In this document: piece by piece, positions 9,174 to 19,980 of the stretch
Numbering within the stretch: the stretch's first letter is position 1
Layout: each line of letters starts with the position of its first letter
Notes under the pieces: model-generated
Told to the model about the DNA's origin: nothing
Databases searched by the model: none
The model's input: the letters and a program-made list of their open reading frames with translations, nothing else
Made by a program: the position numbers and the translations under genes
Source: Flagellimonas beolgyonensis
GTDB taxonomy: Bacteria > Bacteroidota > Bacteroidia > Flavobacteriales > Flavobacteriaceae
Direction: 5' to 3'
Assembly: GCF_003992615.1 (NCBI RefSeq)
Contig: NZ_RZMY01000013.1
Coordinates: 412,238-476,237, forward strand
DNA: 64,000 bases

Positions 9174-9203
9174 TTGTCAGTTTTAAATAATGCATTACTT
9201 TTG
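9174..9203 (+). promoter_or_regulatory. Bacteroidota-type promoter of rplS
   Basis: TTG at 9174-9176 is followed after exactly 19 bp by TACTTTTG at 9196-9203, matching the -33/-7 consensus TTTG-N19-TAnnTTTG of the Bacteroidota primary sigma factor. The rplS ATG is 67 bp downstream. Confidence 0.75.
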
Positions 9204-9270
9204 CAATCGCAAAATTAACCTCTGACGATGTACGTGAAAGTTGGTTTTGATAAACGCTAAAAAACAGACA

Positions 9271-9621
9271 ATGGAATCGCTAATAAAATTTGTTGAAAAC
9301 GAATTTGTTCCAAAAAAAGAATTTCCAAAATTTTCGGCCGGTGACACCATCACCGTTTACTACGAAATCAAGGAAGGTGAAAAAACCCGTACACAGTTCT
9401 TCAAAGGTGTAGTTATCCAAAGAAGAGGTAGCGGTGCCACGGAAACCTTCACCATCAGAAAAATGTCAGGAACCGTTGGTGTGGAACGTATTTTCCCAGT
9501 AAATATGCCTGCATTGCAACGTGTTGAGGTCAACAAAAAAGGTAAAGTGCGTCGCTCTAGAATCTTCTATTTTAGAGGACTTACCGGTAAAAAGGCCCGT
9601 ATCAAAGAAGTTAGAGGATAA
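9271..9621 (+). CDS. rplS: 50S ribosomal protein L19
   Basis: The ATG at 9271 (MESLIKFVENEFV) gives 116 residues, the usual length in Bacteroidota; a TTG ten codons upstream is not used. L19 sits at the 30S/50S interface. Conserved segments include FSAGDTITVYYEIKEGEKTR, VVIQRRGSGATETFTIRK and the basic C terminus VRRSRIFYFRGLTGKKARI. It is flanked by its own promoter and a strong terminator, so it is expressed independently of trmD. Confidence 0.97.
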   Translation: MESLIKFVENEFVPKKEFPKFSAGDTITVYYEIKEGEKTRTQFFKGVVIQRRGSGATETFTIRKMSGTVGVERIFPVNMPALQRVEVNKKGKVRRSRIFYFRGLTGKKARIKEVRG

Positions 9622-9643
9622 GCACTATCCCATACAAAACAGG

Positions 9644-9671
9644 AAAAGCACCCTATTTGGGTGCTTTTTTT
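9644..9671 (+). terminator. Rho-independent terminator after rplS
   Basis: AAAAGCACCC and GGGTGCTTTT form a 10-bp stem with a short loop, followed by seven T residues. Confidence 0.88.
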
Positions 9672-10253
9672 ATGAACAATTGTTAATAACTACGGTTTAT
9701 ATCTTGTTGATTTTAAATTGGTTACAAAATTTGTTTATTCCAATCATTACACTACTTTAGTAAAAGAAATGAGAGCGGGATACCATCCCAATCAAGTTTC
9801 CAAAATTTTAAAGTGACGTTCTTTAAAAGCCGTGTTTTCTCTTTTAATTGGTAACACTACTGATCACAAAAGGAATTTCAAATTGGAAAAAGCTTCGGTG
9901 GATTTCAAGGAGAAATCATAAGTTTTATGTGCGGATGGAAGAGCAATTTTCTGTCCTGATAAAATTTAGGAAAGTTACGGTACACTTTGTCAAGTGCAGT
10001 TTAGTTGAAAAATTAATATCACTGGCAAGGCAAACGTCGAAGGGACGAAGGATGCAATCGACAGATTGCGGTTTTGTAGCAACACAGAACAAATCGTTTG
10101 ATCCCATTCTGAAAGCCATATTTTCGTGCAAACGTAGATATGGCTTTTGTTTTTGTGAAAATCCCAACAAACCACCCTGTTTTTAGTAGAATCCATTCGT
10201 ACTACCACCGCCATAAATCGTATATTTGCAACCGCTCAAAAAATTACATTTAA
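9672..10253. other. 582-bp region with no recognisable gene; possible structured RNA on the plus strand
   Basis: No recognisable protein is encoded. A 112-codon open frame on the plus strand (9848-10186) and an 81-codon frame on the minus strand have unusual composition (many C, K, F and R), no family motif and no ribosome binding site. Several short inverted repeats are visible: GGGA/TCCC at 9777-9789, GCAATC/GATTGC at 10054-10069 and a 10-bp stem AAAGCCATAT/ATATGGCTTT at 10112-10147 followed by a T-rich tract. The last could terminate a plus-strand transcript. The landmarks of tmRNA and RNase P RNA were looked for and not found. The last 30 bp belong to the icd promoter. Confidence 0.4.
10221..10228 (+). 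promoter_or_regulatory. Candidate -7 element for icd
   Basis: TATATTTG matches the Bacteroidota -7 consensus 25 bp before the icd ATG. The nearest -33 candidate is TTCG at 10196-10199, spaced 21 bp, an imperfect match. Confidence 0.45.
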
Positions 10254-12476
<2,223 letters not shown>

Positions 12477-12497
12477 CAATCTGTATTTTATACTATT

Positions 12498-12536
12498 AGA
12501 GCAGTCTAATTATCCAATTAGACTGCTCTTTTTTTA
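12498..12536 (+). terminator. Strong rho-independent terminator after icd
   Basis: A perfect 14-bp inverted repeat, AGAGCAGTCTAATT at 12498-12511 and AATTAGACTGCTCT at 12516-12529, has a 4-base loop and is followed by a T run. Confidence 0.92.
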
Positions 12537-12618
12537 TAATTGTTAAAGTTACCGACGGACTGGACGCCCATTTTAATGGAATGTCACAAATTTGTACTTT
12601 TAAAAAAATCAATCAAAA

Positions 12619-15018
12619 ATGTCCAAATCCCTTGTTGCGTTATGGCTTGCCCTGTTAGGGCATTTTTTCTTTGCAACAGCCCAAGAGAAATACACCATAA
12701 GTGGAACCATTACAGAAGCCAACAGCAACGAAACATTGATAGGGGTCACCATCGCAGTTTCGGAACTCCGAACAGGAACCACAACCAACGAATATGGATT
12801 TTATTCCCTGACCCTTCCCAAAGGCACCTATCTGATTACGGTAAGCTATTTGGGATATCAGGATATTGTGGAAACGATAACGCTTGATCGCAATCTGAAA
12901 AGAGACTTCAGTTTACTGGAAAAAGCAGAGGAACTGGCAGAGGTTGTAGTTACCGATGATGCCGAACGATTGGATATCCGCAAACCACAAATGGGTGTGA
13001 ATACCCTAAACTCACAAACCATAAAACAAGTACCGGTGGTTCTGGGCGAAGCGGATGTGATCAAATCCCTGTTGCTATTACCCGGGGTGTCCAATGCCGG
13101 TGAAGCCTCTTCCGGGTTCAATGTACGTGGTGGTGCTGCCGATCAAAATCTTATTTTGCTGGATGAGGCCACCGTATTCAATTCCTCCCACTTATTCGGA
13201 TTCTTTTCCGTATTCAATCCGGATGCCATTAAGGATGTAAAGCTATTTAAAGGGGGTATCCCATCCCGATATGGCGGCAGGGTGTCCTCTGTACTCGAAA
13301 TATTTCAAAAAGAAGGCAATAGTAAAGATTTCAAGATAAATGGAGGGATTGGTGCCGTCGCCAGTCGCTTGCTAATGGAAGGTCCTATTGAAAAGGATAG
13401 AACGGCATTTTTGGTGGGTGGTAGAGCATCCTATGCCCATTTGCTACTACCCTTGTTCGATGTGAACAACAAGGCGTACTTCTATGATCTGAACACGAAG
13501 ATCAGTCATAAAATAAACGAGAACAACAATATTTACTTGTCCGGATATTTCGGACGGGACTTGTTCAGTATCAATGAAAAATTTGTAAATACCTACGGAA
13601 ATGCGGTCGGTAATTTTAGATGGAACCATTTGTTTTCCGATCGCCTGTTTTCGAACCTATCCTTGATCTATTCCGATTATTACTACGGTTTGGAGCTTGA
13701 TTTTGTTGGGTTTGAATGGGATTCCGGCATCCAAAACTTCAACTTGAAGTATGACCTAAAATATTACCTGAACGATAAGCTACAGTTGAATTTTGGCATA
13801 CACAACACCTATTATGTGTTCAACACCGGTAAAATTGTGCCCAACAGTCCCGAATCTGGTATCGTACAAGAGCAATTGACCAAAAAATACGCCAATGAGA
13901 ATGCGGTCTATATTGATGTTGAGCACGACCTTTCAGACAATTTAAGCGTGGAGTATGGGGTACGGGTAAGTCAGTTTAACCGATTGGGACAGGATGAATT
14001 TTATGTCTACCAAAACAACAATCCGGTGGATTTTGATAATTTAACTTTGACGTATAGTGAAGCTGAACCTATTGACAGTATAAATCCAGGCAGAGGGGGA
14101 ACGTTGGAAAAATTCCTGAATTTCGAGCCAAGAGCTTCTATTTCCTATAATTTTAATGGCAAAAGTTCCATCAAGGCCAGTTATACCCGTCTTGCACAAT
14201 ACCTGCACTTGCTTTCCAACACTAGCTCGCCAACCCCTTTGGATGTATGGACGCCCAGTGGACCTTTTGTGAAACCACAACTCCTCGACCAATATGCCAT
14301 GGGCTATTTCAGGAACGTTGAAAATGGTAAATACACGTTTGAAACAGAAGCTTTCTACAAGGAGATACAAAACCGAATCGACTATATTGACGGTGCCAAT
14401 TTGATTGCCAACAATGCCATTGAACGGGTCATTCTCAATGGCGAGGCCAGAGCCTATGGACTTGAATTCCTTATTCGAAAAAATGAAGGGAAATTAACGG
14501 GTTGGCTCGCCTATACCCTTTCCAGATCTGAACAACGAACACCGGGCAGGACATTGGATTTTACTACCGAACAACCCAACCGTGAAACCGGCATCAATTT
14601 AGGAAAGTGGTATAACACGCCTTACGACAAAACCCATGATTTGTCATTATATGGCAATTATGAACTCAATGATAAATGGAATTTCAATGCCAATTTTATT
14701 TATCAAACGGGTCAACCCACCAATTACCCAATTGGGCAATTTGAATTTGAAGGGGTGAAGGTGCCCTACTATGGGGAACGCAACAAAGAGAGGCTGCCCA
14801 ATTATCATCGATTGGATATATCGGCGACCCTTACCCCAAGGAAAAACCAAAACAGAAAATTAAAGTCGGAATGGGTTTTTAGCATTTACAATGTGTACAA
14901 CAGAAAAAATGCCGCCGCAATCAATTTTAGGGAGAATGAGGACACGGGACGAAACGAGGCACTTCGCACTTCAATTTTTGGCATTATTCCCTCGGTAACC
15001 TACAACTTTAAATTTTAA
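12619..15018 (+). CDS. TonB-dependent outer-membrane receptor with N-terminal carboxypeptidase-like domain
   Basis: A 799-residue outer-membrane transporter. The signal peptide (about residues 1-22, ending FFATAQ) is followed by a carboxypeptidase-D regulatory-like beta domain (about 25-105), a plug domain (LNSQTIKQVPVVLGEADVIK, then SSGFNVRGGAADQNLILLDE) and a 22-strand barrel ending in aromatic F at the C terminus (YNFKF). The downstream DUF4249 lipoprotein starts 4 bp after the stop; this receptor-lipoprotein pair recurs in Bacteroidota and resembles SusC/SusD in arrangement. The substrate is unknown. No adjacent enzyme indicates a glycan. Confidence 0.92.
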   Translation: MSKSLVALWLALLGHFFFATAQEKYTISGTITEANSNETLIGVTIAVSELRTGTTTNEYGFYSLTLPKGTYLITVSYLGYQDIVETITLDRNLKRDFSLLEKAEELAEVVVTDDAERLDIRKPQMGVNTLNSQTIKQVPVVLGEADVIKSLLLLPGVSNAGEASSGFNVRGGAADQNLILLDEATVFNSSHLFGFFSVFNPDAIKDVKLFKGGIPSRYGGRVSSVLEIFQKEGNSKDFKINGGIGAVASRLLMEGPIEKDRTAFLVGGRASYAHLLLPLFDVNNKAYFYDLNTKISHKINENNNIYLSGYFGRDLFSINEKFVNTYGNAVGNFRWNHLFSDRLFSNLSLIYSDYYYGLELDFVGFEWDSGIQNFNLKYDLKYYLNDKLQLNFGIHNTYYVFNTGKIVPNSPESGIVQEQLTKKYANENAVYIDVEHDLSDNLSVEYGVRVSQFNRLGQDEFYVYQNNNPVDFDNLTLTYSEAEPIDSINPGRGGTLEKFLNFEPRASISYNFNGKSSIKASYTRLAQYLHLLSNTSSPTPLDVWTPSGPFVKPQLLDQYAMGYFRNVENGKYTFETEAFYKEIQNRIDYIDGANLIANNAIERVILNGEARAYGLEFLIRKNEGKLTGWLAYTLSRSEQRTPGRTLDFTTEQPNRETGINLGKWYNTPYDKTHDLSLYGNYELNDKWNFNANFIYQTGQPTNYPIGQFEFEGVKVPYYGERNKERLPNYHRLDISATLTPRKNQNRKLKSEWVFSIYNVYNRKNAAAINFRENEDTGRNEALRTSIFGIIPSVTYNFKF

Positions 15019-15022
15019 GTCC

Positions 15023-15919
15023 ATGTTAAAAAGAACATTGCAAATAGTATTGTTGTTGTCCCTGTTCACCTCATGTGAGGATGTCATCGAATTGGAACTT
15101 CCAACGGATGATAACCGGCTGGTTGTCGATGGCTTGTTACGTGTGGACAAAACCCAACAATTTATTGATGTCCGGCTAACATTACGGGAAACCAGTAATT
15201 TTTATGAAGAAAATCAAGCCACACAAGCCGAAAGTGTGCAAATTCACTATGGAGTATTAAACCAGGATAACCATTTTGAAAATCCATCCACTTCACATCT
15301 GGTAGAAGAGGTACCAGGAACCGGAGTATATGTTCCCGATTCCAATTCAGCAACAGACCAGCGCATACCCACTACTTCCGCCGAACAAGGCATGACCTTT
15401 GTTTTGGAAGTGCTACATAAAGGAAGGCACTATTTTGCCCAAACATTATATGCCCCTGCTGTGCCATTGGACAATCTGGAACAAGGCGACGGAACTTTAT
15501 TTGATGAAGATGAAACAGAAATTGTAGTGACCTTCTCTGATGACCCCAACAATGATAACTATTATATATTCGATTTTGGTTACGGCGAATTTTTAACTGT
15601 TGAAGATCAATTCTTTCAGGGTCAACAATTTCAATTCTCCTACTTTTATGACAGTAGCCTCCAACCGGGTCAAGAAATCAATGTGAGTATATTGGGGGCA
15701 ACCAAGGATTTTTACGATTACATGGGACTGATTGTTGAACAAACCACCAATAGTAATGGTGTTTTTGGTACTCCAGTGGCCACCGTTCGCGGAAATGTGG
15801 TTGAAATAACCGGACAAGACTATATTGATGTATTGAACAATAATGGGCAACCCAATGATTATGCCCTAGGTTATTTCGCGGTAGTCCAGGAGTACTCGCG
15901 AGCACTTACCATCCAATAA
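15023..15919 (+). CDS. DUF4249 outer-membrane-associated lipoprotein
   Basis: A 298-residue protein with lipoprotein signal (LLSLFTSC, cysteine about residue 18) followed by EDVIELELPTDDNRLVVDG, the N-terminal signature of DUF4249. The rest is a predicted all-beta protein with many acidic and aromatic residues. It is encoded 4 bp after a TonB receptor and is very likely translated with it. By analogy with SusD it may hand ligand to the receptor at the cell surface; this is inference. Confidence 0.85.
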   Translation: MLKRTLQIVLLLSLFTSCEDVIELELPTDDNRLVVDGLLRVDKTQQFIDVRLTLRETSNFYEENQATQAESVQIHYGVLNQDNHFENPSTSHLVEEVPGTGVYVPDSNSATDQRIPTTSAEQGMTFVLEVLHKGRHYFAQTLYAPAVPLDNLEQGDGTLFDEDETEIVVTFSDDPNNDNYYIFDFGYGEFLTVEDQFFQGQQFQFSYFYDSSLQPGQEINVSILGATKDFYDYMGLIVEQTTNSNGVFGTPVATVRGNVVEITGQDYIDVLNNNGQPNDYALGYFAVVQEYSRALTIQ

Positions 15920-15926
15920 AGGAAGA

Positions 15927-17246
15927 CTACAGGACTAGGTACAGCAACAATATAATCGAAATACCCACAATCCCCTGAAAAAGGGTACCCAGGGTATGTC
16001 CACGTAATGCCATTTTTACATTAATGTTAGAAAATTGGGAAACCACCCAAAAATAGCTGTCGTTGATGTGAGAAACCGTCATGGCCCCTGCCCCAACCGC
16101 CAAAACAACCAAAGCTTTATCCGTTAGCGAAAGTAAACCAAAGGTTTCCAAAAGGGGTGCAATAATGGCCGATGTGGTAATTATGGCCACGGTGGACGAG
16201 CCTTGGGCCGTTTTGAGTACCGCTGCAATCACAAAAGCAATCAACAGTCCACCCAAACCCGTGCTCGATTCCAAATTGATGACCGATGCGATATCAATCG
16301 TACGCAGTATGGCCCCGAAGGCACCTCCCGCCCCAGTGATCAATACAATGGCGCCTGCTTGTTTAAAGGCTTCTGCCACCCAGCCCTGTTTTTCCTCCGA
16401 AGGCGACTTTTTAGCGAGTACAAACGCAAAGAAAACACCAATCAACAGTGCGATGATGGGACTGCCCAAAAATCCTAAAACTTGAAATAGCATGCCTTCA
16501 CCCAGGGGATGTGTGGGATAATCCGCCACCGATTTCAAGGCAATCAAAACAATGGGCGCCAAAAGTGGCAAAAAAGCTTGGTAGGGCTTCACCGAAGATG
16601 GTAGTGTTTCCGTTTCTTCGGTTACCTCGATTTCTTCGTTCTCGGTCAAAGTTTTCCCAATAAAACGGGCCCAAACATAACCAGTCAACGATACCGGAAT
16701 GGCAACGGCAAGGCCCAATACCAAAACCAATCCCAAATCGGCACCTAAAATGGCGGCGGCCGCCAAGGGACCGGGTGTAGGCGGTACAAAAACGTGTGCT
16801 GAATACAATCCTGTTGCCAAAGCAATGGCAAAAACCAATGCCGGTATGCCCGTTTTTTTGCTAATGGCCTTGTTCAAGGAGGAAAGAATGATAAACCCGG
16901 AATCACAATACACCGGAATGGAAATCACGAACCCCGCCAAATTGATGGCCAATGGCGACCGTTTCAATCCGATCAATTTTAAAATACTATTGGCCAAGAC
17001 CTGGGTACTGCCCGTTTTTTCCAAATAGATACCGATAACGGTTCCAAAAGCGATGACCAACCCAATGCTGGACAAGGTTTTGCCAAAACCTTCACCTAGG
17101 GTAGACATAATTTCTTGGGGAGCAAGTCCCAGCATAAAACCAGAGGCAATGGCTGCAATGGTCAATGAAAAAATAGGGTGCATTTTGAATTTTACCGTTG
17201 CCACGATGATGAAAATGACAACGACGCCAATTACCAGTAATTCCAT
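15927..17246 (-). CDS. GntP-family gluconate:proton symporter-like permease
   Basis: A 439-residue integral membrane protein with about 12 to 14 hydrophobic segments. Family features are the N-terminal MHPIFSLTIAA, VFVPPTPGPLAAAAILGAD in the middle, LKTAQGSSTVAIITT and GAGAMTVSHINDSYFWVVS near the C terminus. GntP carriers import gluconate or related sugar acids such as glycerate with protons. No gluconate kinase or hydratase is adjacent, so the substrate stays open. It converges on the DUF4249 gene with 7 bp between the stops and diverges from the small DUF6095-type gene. Confidence 0.92.
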   Translation of the reverse strand: MELLVIGVVVIFIIVATVKFKMHPIFSLTIAAIASGFMLGLAPQEIMSTLGEGFGKTLSSIGLVIAFGTVIGIYLEKTGSTQVLANSILKLIGLKRSPLAINLAGFVISIPVYCDSGFIILSSLNKAISKKTGIPALVFAIALATGLYSAHVFVPPTPGPLAAAAILGADLGLVLVLGLAVAIPVSLTGYVWARFIGKTLTENEEIEVTEETETLPSSVKPYQAFLPLLAPIVLIALKSVADYPTHPLGEGMLFQVLGFLGSPIIALLIGVFFAFVLAKKSPSEEKQGWVAEAFKQAGAIVLITGAGGAFGAILRTIDIASVINLESSTGLGGLLIAFVIAAVLKTAQGSSTVAIITTSAIIAPLLETFGLLSLTDKALVVLAVGAGAMTVSHINDSYFWVVSQFSNINVKMALRGHTLGTLFQGIVGISIILLLYLVL

Positions 17247-17302
17247 GGGTATTTTTTGTGCTATTCTCTCTAAATATAAGCCATTATTCCTACTTTGGTC
17301 CC

Positions 17303-17539
17303 ATGAGGCGAACAGACAAGGAACTTTTGGTAAAGGGAATCAAATCATTGGGGTATACCGTTATTGCCATGTTTTTGGGCCCTTTTTTGATCTATGAGGC
17401 ATTCAAGAACCAGGGCCATCCCTTTTATTATCCCGTTTTGATATTGGGTATTATCTGTGCCATCTTGGCCATTTACCTCGGATTCCGTTCGGTAGGAATT
17501 GTAATGGATGCCGTTTTCGGCAAAAAGCAAAAAAACTAA
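17303..17539 (+). CDS. Small two-helix membrane protein, DUF6095 type
   Basis: The ATG at 17303 (MRRTDKELLVKGIKSLGY) gives 78 residues; an ATG 15 codons upstream overlaps the divergent promoter region of gntP. Two transmembrane helices are visible (about 18-35 and 43-62), followed by a short basic tail. The N terminus matches the small flavobacterial family I recall as DUF6095; function unknown. It overlaps the convergent DUF4294 gene by 4 bp at the stop codons. Confidence 0.75.
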   Translation: MRRTDKELLVKGIKSLGYTVIAMFLGPFLIYEAFKNQGHPFYYPVLILGIICAILAIYLGFRSVGIVMDAVFGKKQKN

Positions 17540-18240
17540 TCTTTGGGCTGAGGCGGGGCGTTCTTCCACTTGTTGGTCAGCTGGGCGTAATCGTAATCGA
17601 GTACCGATTTTTGTCGCTCCAATCGATTGGCGGCAAAGGCCCTTTGCAAAATATCCTCTATCAAGTAATCCTCATGGACGGTTTCGGGATGAAATTCCTC
17701 TTTTAAACTGATTTTGAACATACTGGCCGTAGTGTTGTACCAAAAGGCCCGCCAACCGCTCCGAAGTTCCTTCACCAAATCGAAAGCCGTGGTTCCCGTT
17801 TGACGGTGTATCAGTTTCACCAAGATCTGGCCTTCGGTACGGGTCAGTTTTTTCAGTTCGGCCGAAAATTCCTCCTCAATGTACTTCTGGACCTTTTTGG
17901 TGTATTTTTTTTGGTGCCTTCGCTTGGTGATGTGTTTCAGGCTATCGTTCAGTTCCACCAGCCGCTCCGCGGCCAATTTGGCATAGGGATACACTTTCAA
18001 CGTCTTCCGCCGTAAGATCAAATAGCGCAAACGTTCGTTCTTATCGGCAAATTCGAGTTTGCCAAAAATATAGACCTCTTCCAGTGCTATGGAGCTGTAG
18101 AGAATGGAATCGCCAGCAAAACGCACATAGTAATCCTCTACCGAATCTTTGGGGTAAAAAATGGAATCGTTCTCCATTTCCTGTGAGTATCCTAAGACTT
18201 GGAACAGCACAAACGCTATCAAAAACAAGTTTCTCAACAT
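17536..18240 (-). CDS. DUF4294 domain exported protein
   Basis: A 234-residue protein with a cleavable signal peptide (MLRNLFLIAFVLFQVLGYSQ) and a DUF4294 domain that contains LEEVYIFGKLEFADKNERL followed by YPYAKLAAERL, then a strongly basic segment and LVKLIHRQTGTTAFDLVKEL. The family is almost confined to Bacteroidota and has no assigned function. The C-terminal third is basic and helical. It converges on the DUF6095-type gene with a 4-bp overlap. Confidence 0.85.
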   Translation of the reverse strand: MLRNLFLIAFVLFQVLGYSQEMENDSIFYPKDSVEDYYVRFAGDSILYSSIALEEVYIFGKLEFADKNERLRYLILRRKTLKVYPYAKLAAERLVELNDSLKHITKRRHQKKYTKKVQKYIEEEFSAELKKLTRTEGQILVKLIHRQTGTTAFDLVKELRSGWRAFWYNTTASMFKISLKEEFHPETVHEDYLIEDILQRAFAANRLERQKSVLDYDYAQLTNKWKNAPPQPKD

Positions 18241-18317
18241 AAACTTCCAATCGCAAGAATCCTACCAAAAGTAAGGATAAAGGTATGATTTGGTTATTAA
18301 ATAAAAGTGAATATTCT

Positions 18318-18325
18318 TATGTTTG
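18318..18325 (+). promoter_or_regulatory. Candidate -7 element for the M42 peptidase gene
   Basis: TATGTTTG fits TAnnTTTG and lies 17 bp before the ATG at 18343. The nearest TTTG upstream (18289-18292) is spaced 25 bp, longer than the usual 19. Confidence 0.35.
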
Positions 18326-18342
18326 TGTACTAATTCAATCCT

Positions 18343-19431
18343 ATGGCTACTGATAAAATCATCAACAAAAAATCCCTTGAATTTCTTGAAAAATATTTGA
18401 ACAACCCCTCGCCTACGGGCTATGAGTGGGAAGGTCAAAAAATTTGGATGGACTATTTGAAACCTTATGTGGACGAATTTATCACCGATACCTATGGCAC
18501 TGCCGTGGCCGTGATCAACCCCAAGGCCAAATACAAAGTGGTGATCGAAGGACATTCCGATGAAATTTCGTGGTATGTGAACTACATCACGGACAATGGA
18601 TTGATCTATGTGATCCGAAATGGGGGAAGTGACCACCAAATCGCGCCCTCCAAATGGGTCGATATCCACACCAAAAAAGGCATCGTGAAGGGTGTTTTTG
18701 GCTGGCCGGCCATCCATACACGGGACAAGGGCAAGGAAGAACCACCGAAATTGGAAAACATTTTTATCGATATCGGTGCCAAGGATAAGAAAGAAGTTGA
18801 AAAAATGGGCGTTCACGTGGGTTGCGTGATCACTTATCCCGATCAGTTCCATATTTTGAACAAGGACAAATTTGTATGTCGCGCCTTGGATAACCGCATG
18901 GGTGGCTTCATGATCGCCGAAGTGGCCCGCCTATTACACGAAAACAAGAAAAAATTGCCATTCGGATTGTACGTGACCAATTCCGTGCAGGAAGAAATCG
19001 GTCTGCGCGGAGCCGAAATGATTACCCAGACCATTAAACCCAACGTGGCCATAGTAACCGATGTGACCCACGACACCACCACCCCGATGATCGACAAGAA
19101 GAAGGAAGGTGATGCCTCCATCGGTTCCGGTCCTGTAGTTTCCTATGCCCCTGCGGTGCAGAACAAATTAAGGGAACGCATTATTGAAACCGCAGAGGCC
19201 AAGAAAATTCCTTTCCAGCGTTTGGCTTCGTCACGATACACTGGAACGGATACGGATGCCTTCGCCTACAGCAACGGAGGGGTAGCATCAGCCTTGATAT
19301 CACTTCCTTTGCGCTATATGCACACCACGGTGGAAATGGTGCACAAAGAAGATGTGGAAAATGTGATCCGCCTGATCTATGAATCATTGTTATCCATCAA
19401 AGAAGGGGAAACTTTCAGTTATTTTGATTAA
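18343..19431 (+). CDS. M42 family metallopeptidase (aminopeptidase)
   Basis: A 362-residue cytoplasmic dinuclear-metal aminopeptidase of the M42 (FrvX/glutamyl aminopeptidase) family. Metal and catalytic motifs are visible: IEGHSDEIS (first metal histidine), RALDNRMGG (bridging aspartate), NSVQEEIGLRGA (catalytic and metal glutamates), IVTDVTHDT and the late YTGTDTDAFAY. It probably trims peptides during protein turnover. The Nudix gene follows with no gap, its ATG abutting the TAA, so the two are coupled. Confidence 0.93.
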   Translation: MATDKIINKKSLEFLEKYLNNPSPTGYEWEGQKIWMDYLKPYVDEFITDTYGTAVAVINPKAKYKVVIEGHSDEISWYVNYITDNGLIYVIRNGGSDHQIAPSKWVDIHTKKGIVKGVFGWPAIHTRDKGKEEPPKLENIFIDIGAKDKKEVEKMGVHVGCVITYPDQFHILNKDKFVCRALDNRMGGFMIAEVARLLHENKKKLPFGLYVTNSVQEEIGLRGAEMITQTIKPNVAIVTDVTHDTTTPMIDKKKEGDASIGSGPVVSYAPAVQNKLRERIIETAEAKKIPFQRLASSRYTGTDTDAFAYSNGGVASALISLPLRYMHTTVEMVHKEDVENVIRLIYESLLSIKEGETFSYFD

Positions 19432-19980
19432 ATGGACGAGCTGGTAGACATTTTGGATGAGCAAGGAAAACCAACAGGAGAATCCTGTTTAAAGTCAGAA
19501 GCACACCGAAAAGGTCTACTACATCCCACGGTTCATATTTGGCTCTATACCCAAGATGGTCGGGTATTGATTCAACAACGCGGTAAACATAAAGACACCC
19601 ATCCCCTACTTTGGGATGTTTCCGTCGCGGGACACGTGTCTTCGGGCGAGGAAATTTCTACAGCTGCCGTACGCGAAGTACAGGAAGAAGTGGGATTGTC
19701 CATTACAAAAAATGACCTGGAACCAATTGGCACATTTAGGGCAGTACACAAGATTGCGGATGATTTTATTGATGCCGAATTGCACCATATTTTTCTTTGT
19801 AAACTAGCCGTTCCTTTGGGTTCGTTGACCAAACAGGACAGTGATGTGGATGCTTTGGAATTGATACCACTCTTCAAATTTGCGGAAGAGACCTGGGGAC
19901 TGGCCAATACGGCCAAATACGTGCCCCACGGCCCTACCTACTACAAAACCATAGTGAAGGCCATTAAAAGTCGGATTTGA
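19432..19980 (+). CDS. Nudix hydrolase
   Basis: A 182-residue protein with a perfect Nudix box (G-X5-E-X7-R-E-X2-E-E-X-G) at residues 67-89, the catalytic helix for hydrolysing nucleoside diphosphates linked to X. The N-terminal half (VDILDEQGKPTG, then HRKGLLHPTVHIWL) resembles the YfcD/isopentenyl-diphosphate isomerase-like subgroup. IDI activity would need further active-site residues that are not obvious. It starts immediately after the M42 stop and overlaps the convergent hisS by 17 bp. Confidence 0.9.
   Translation: MDELVDILDEQGKPTGESCLKSEAHRKGLLHPTVHIWLYTQDGRVLIQQRGKHKDTHPLLWDVSVAGHVSSGEEISTAAVREVQEEVGLSITKNDLEPIGTFRAVHKIADDFIDAELHHIFLCKLAVPLGSLTKQDSDVDALELIPLFKFAEETWGLANTAKYVPHGPTYYKTIVKAIKSRI

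Noticed and set aside
9848..10186. 112-codon open frame before icd
   Set aside because: No ribosome binding site, odd composition rich in C, F, K and R, no family motif, and hairpins across it. Treated as non-coding.
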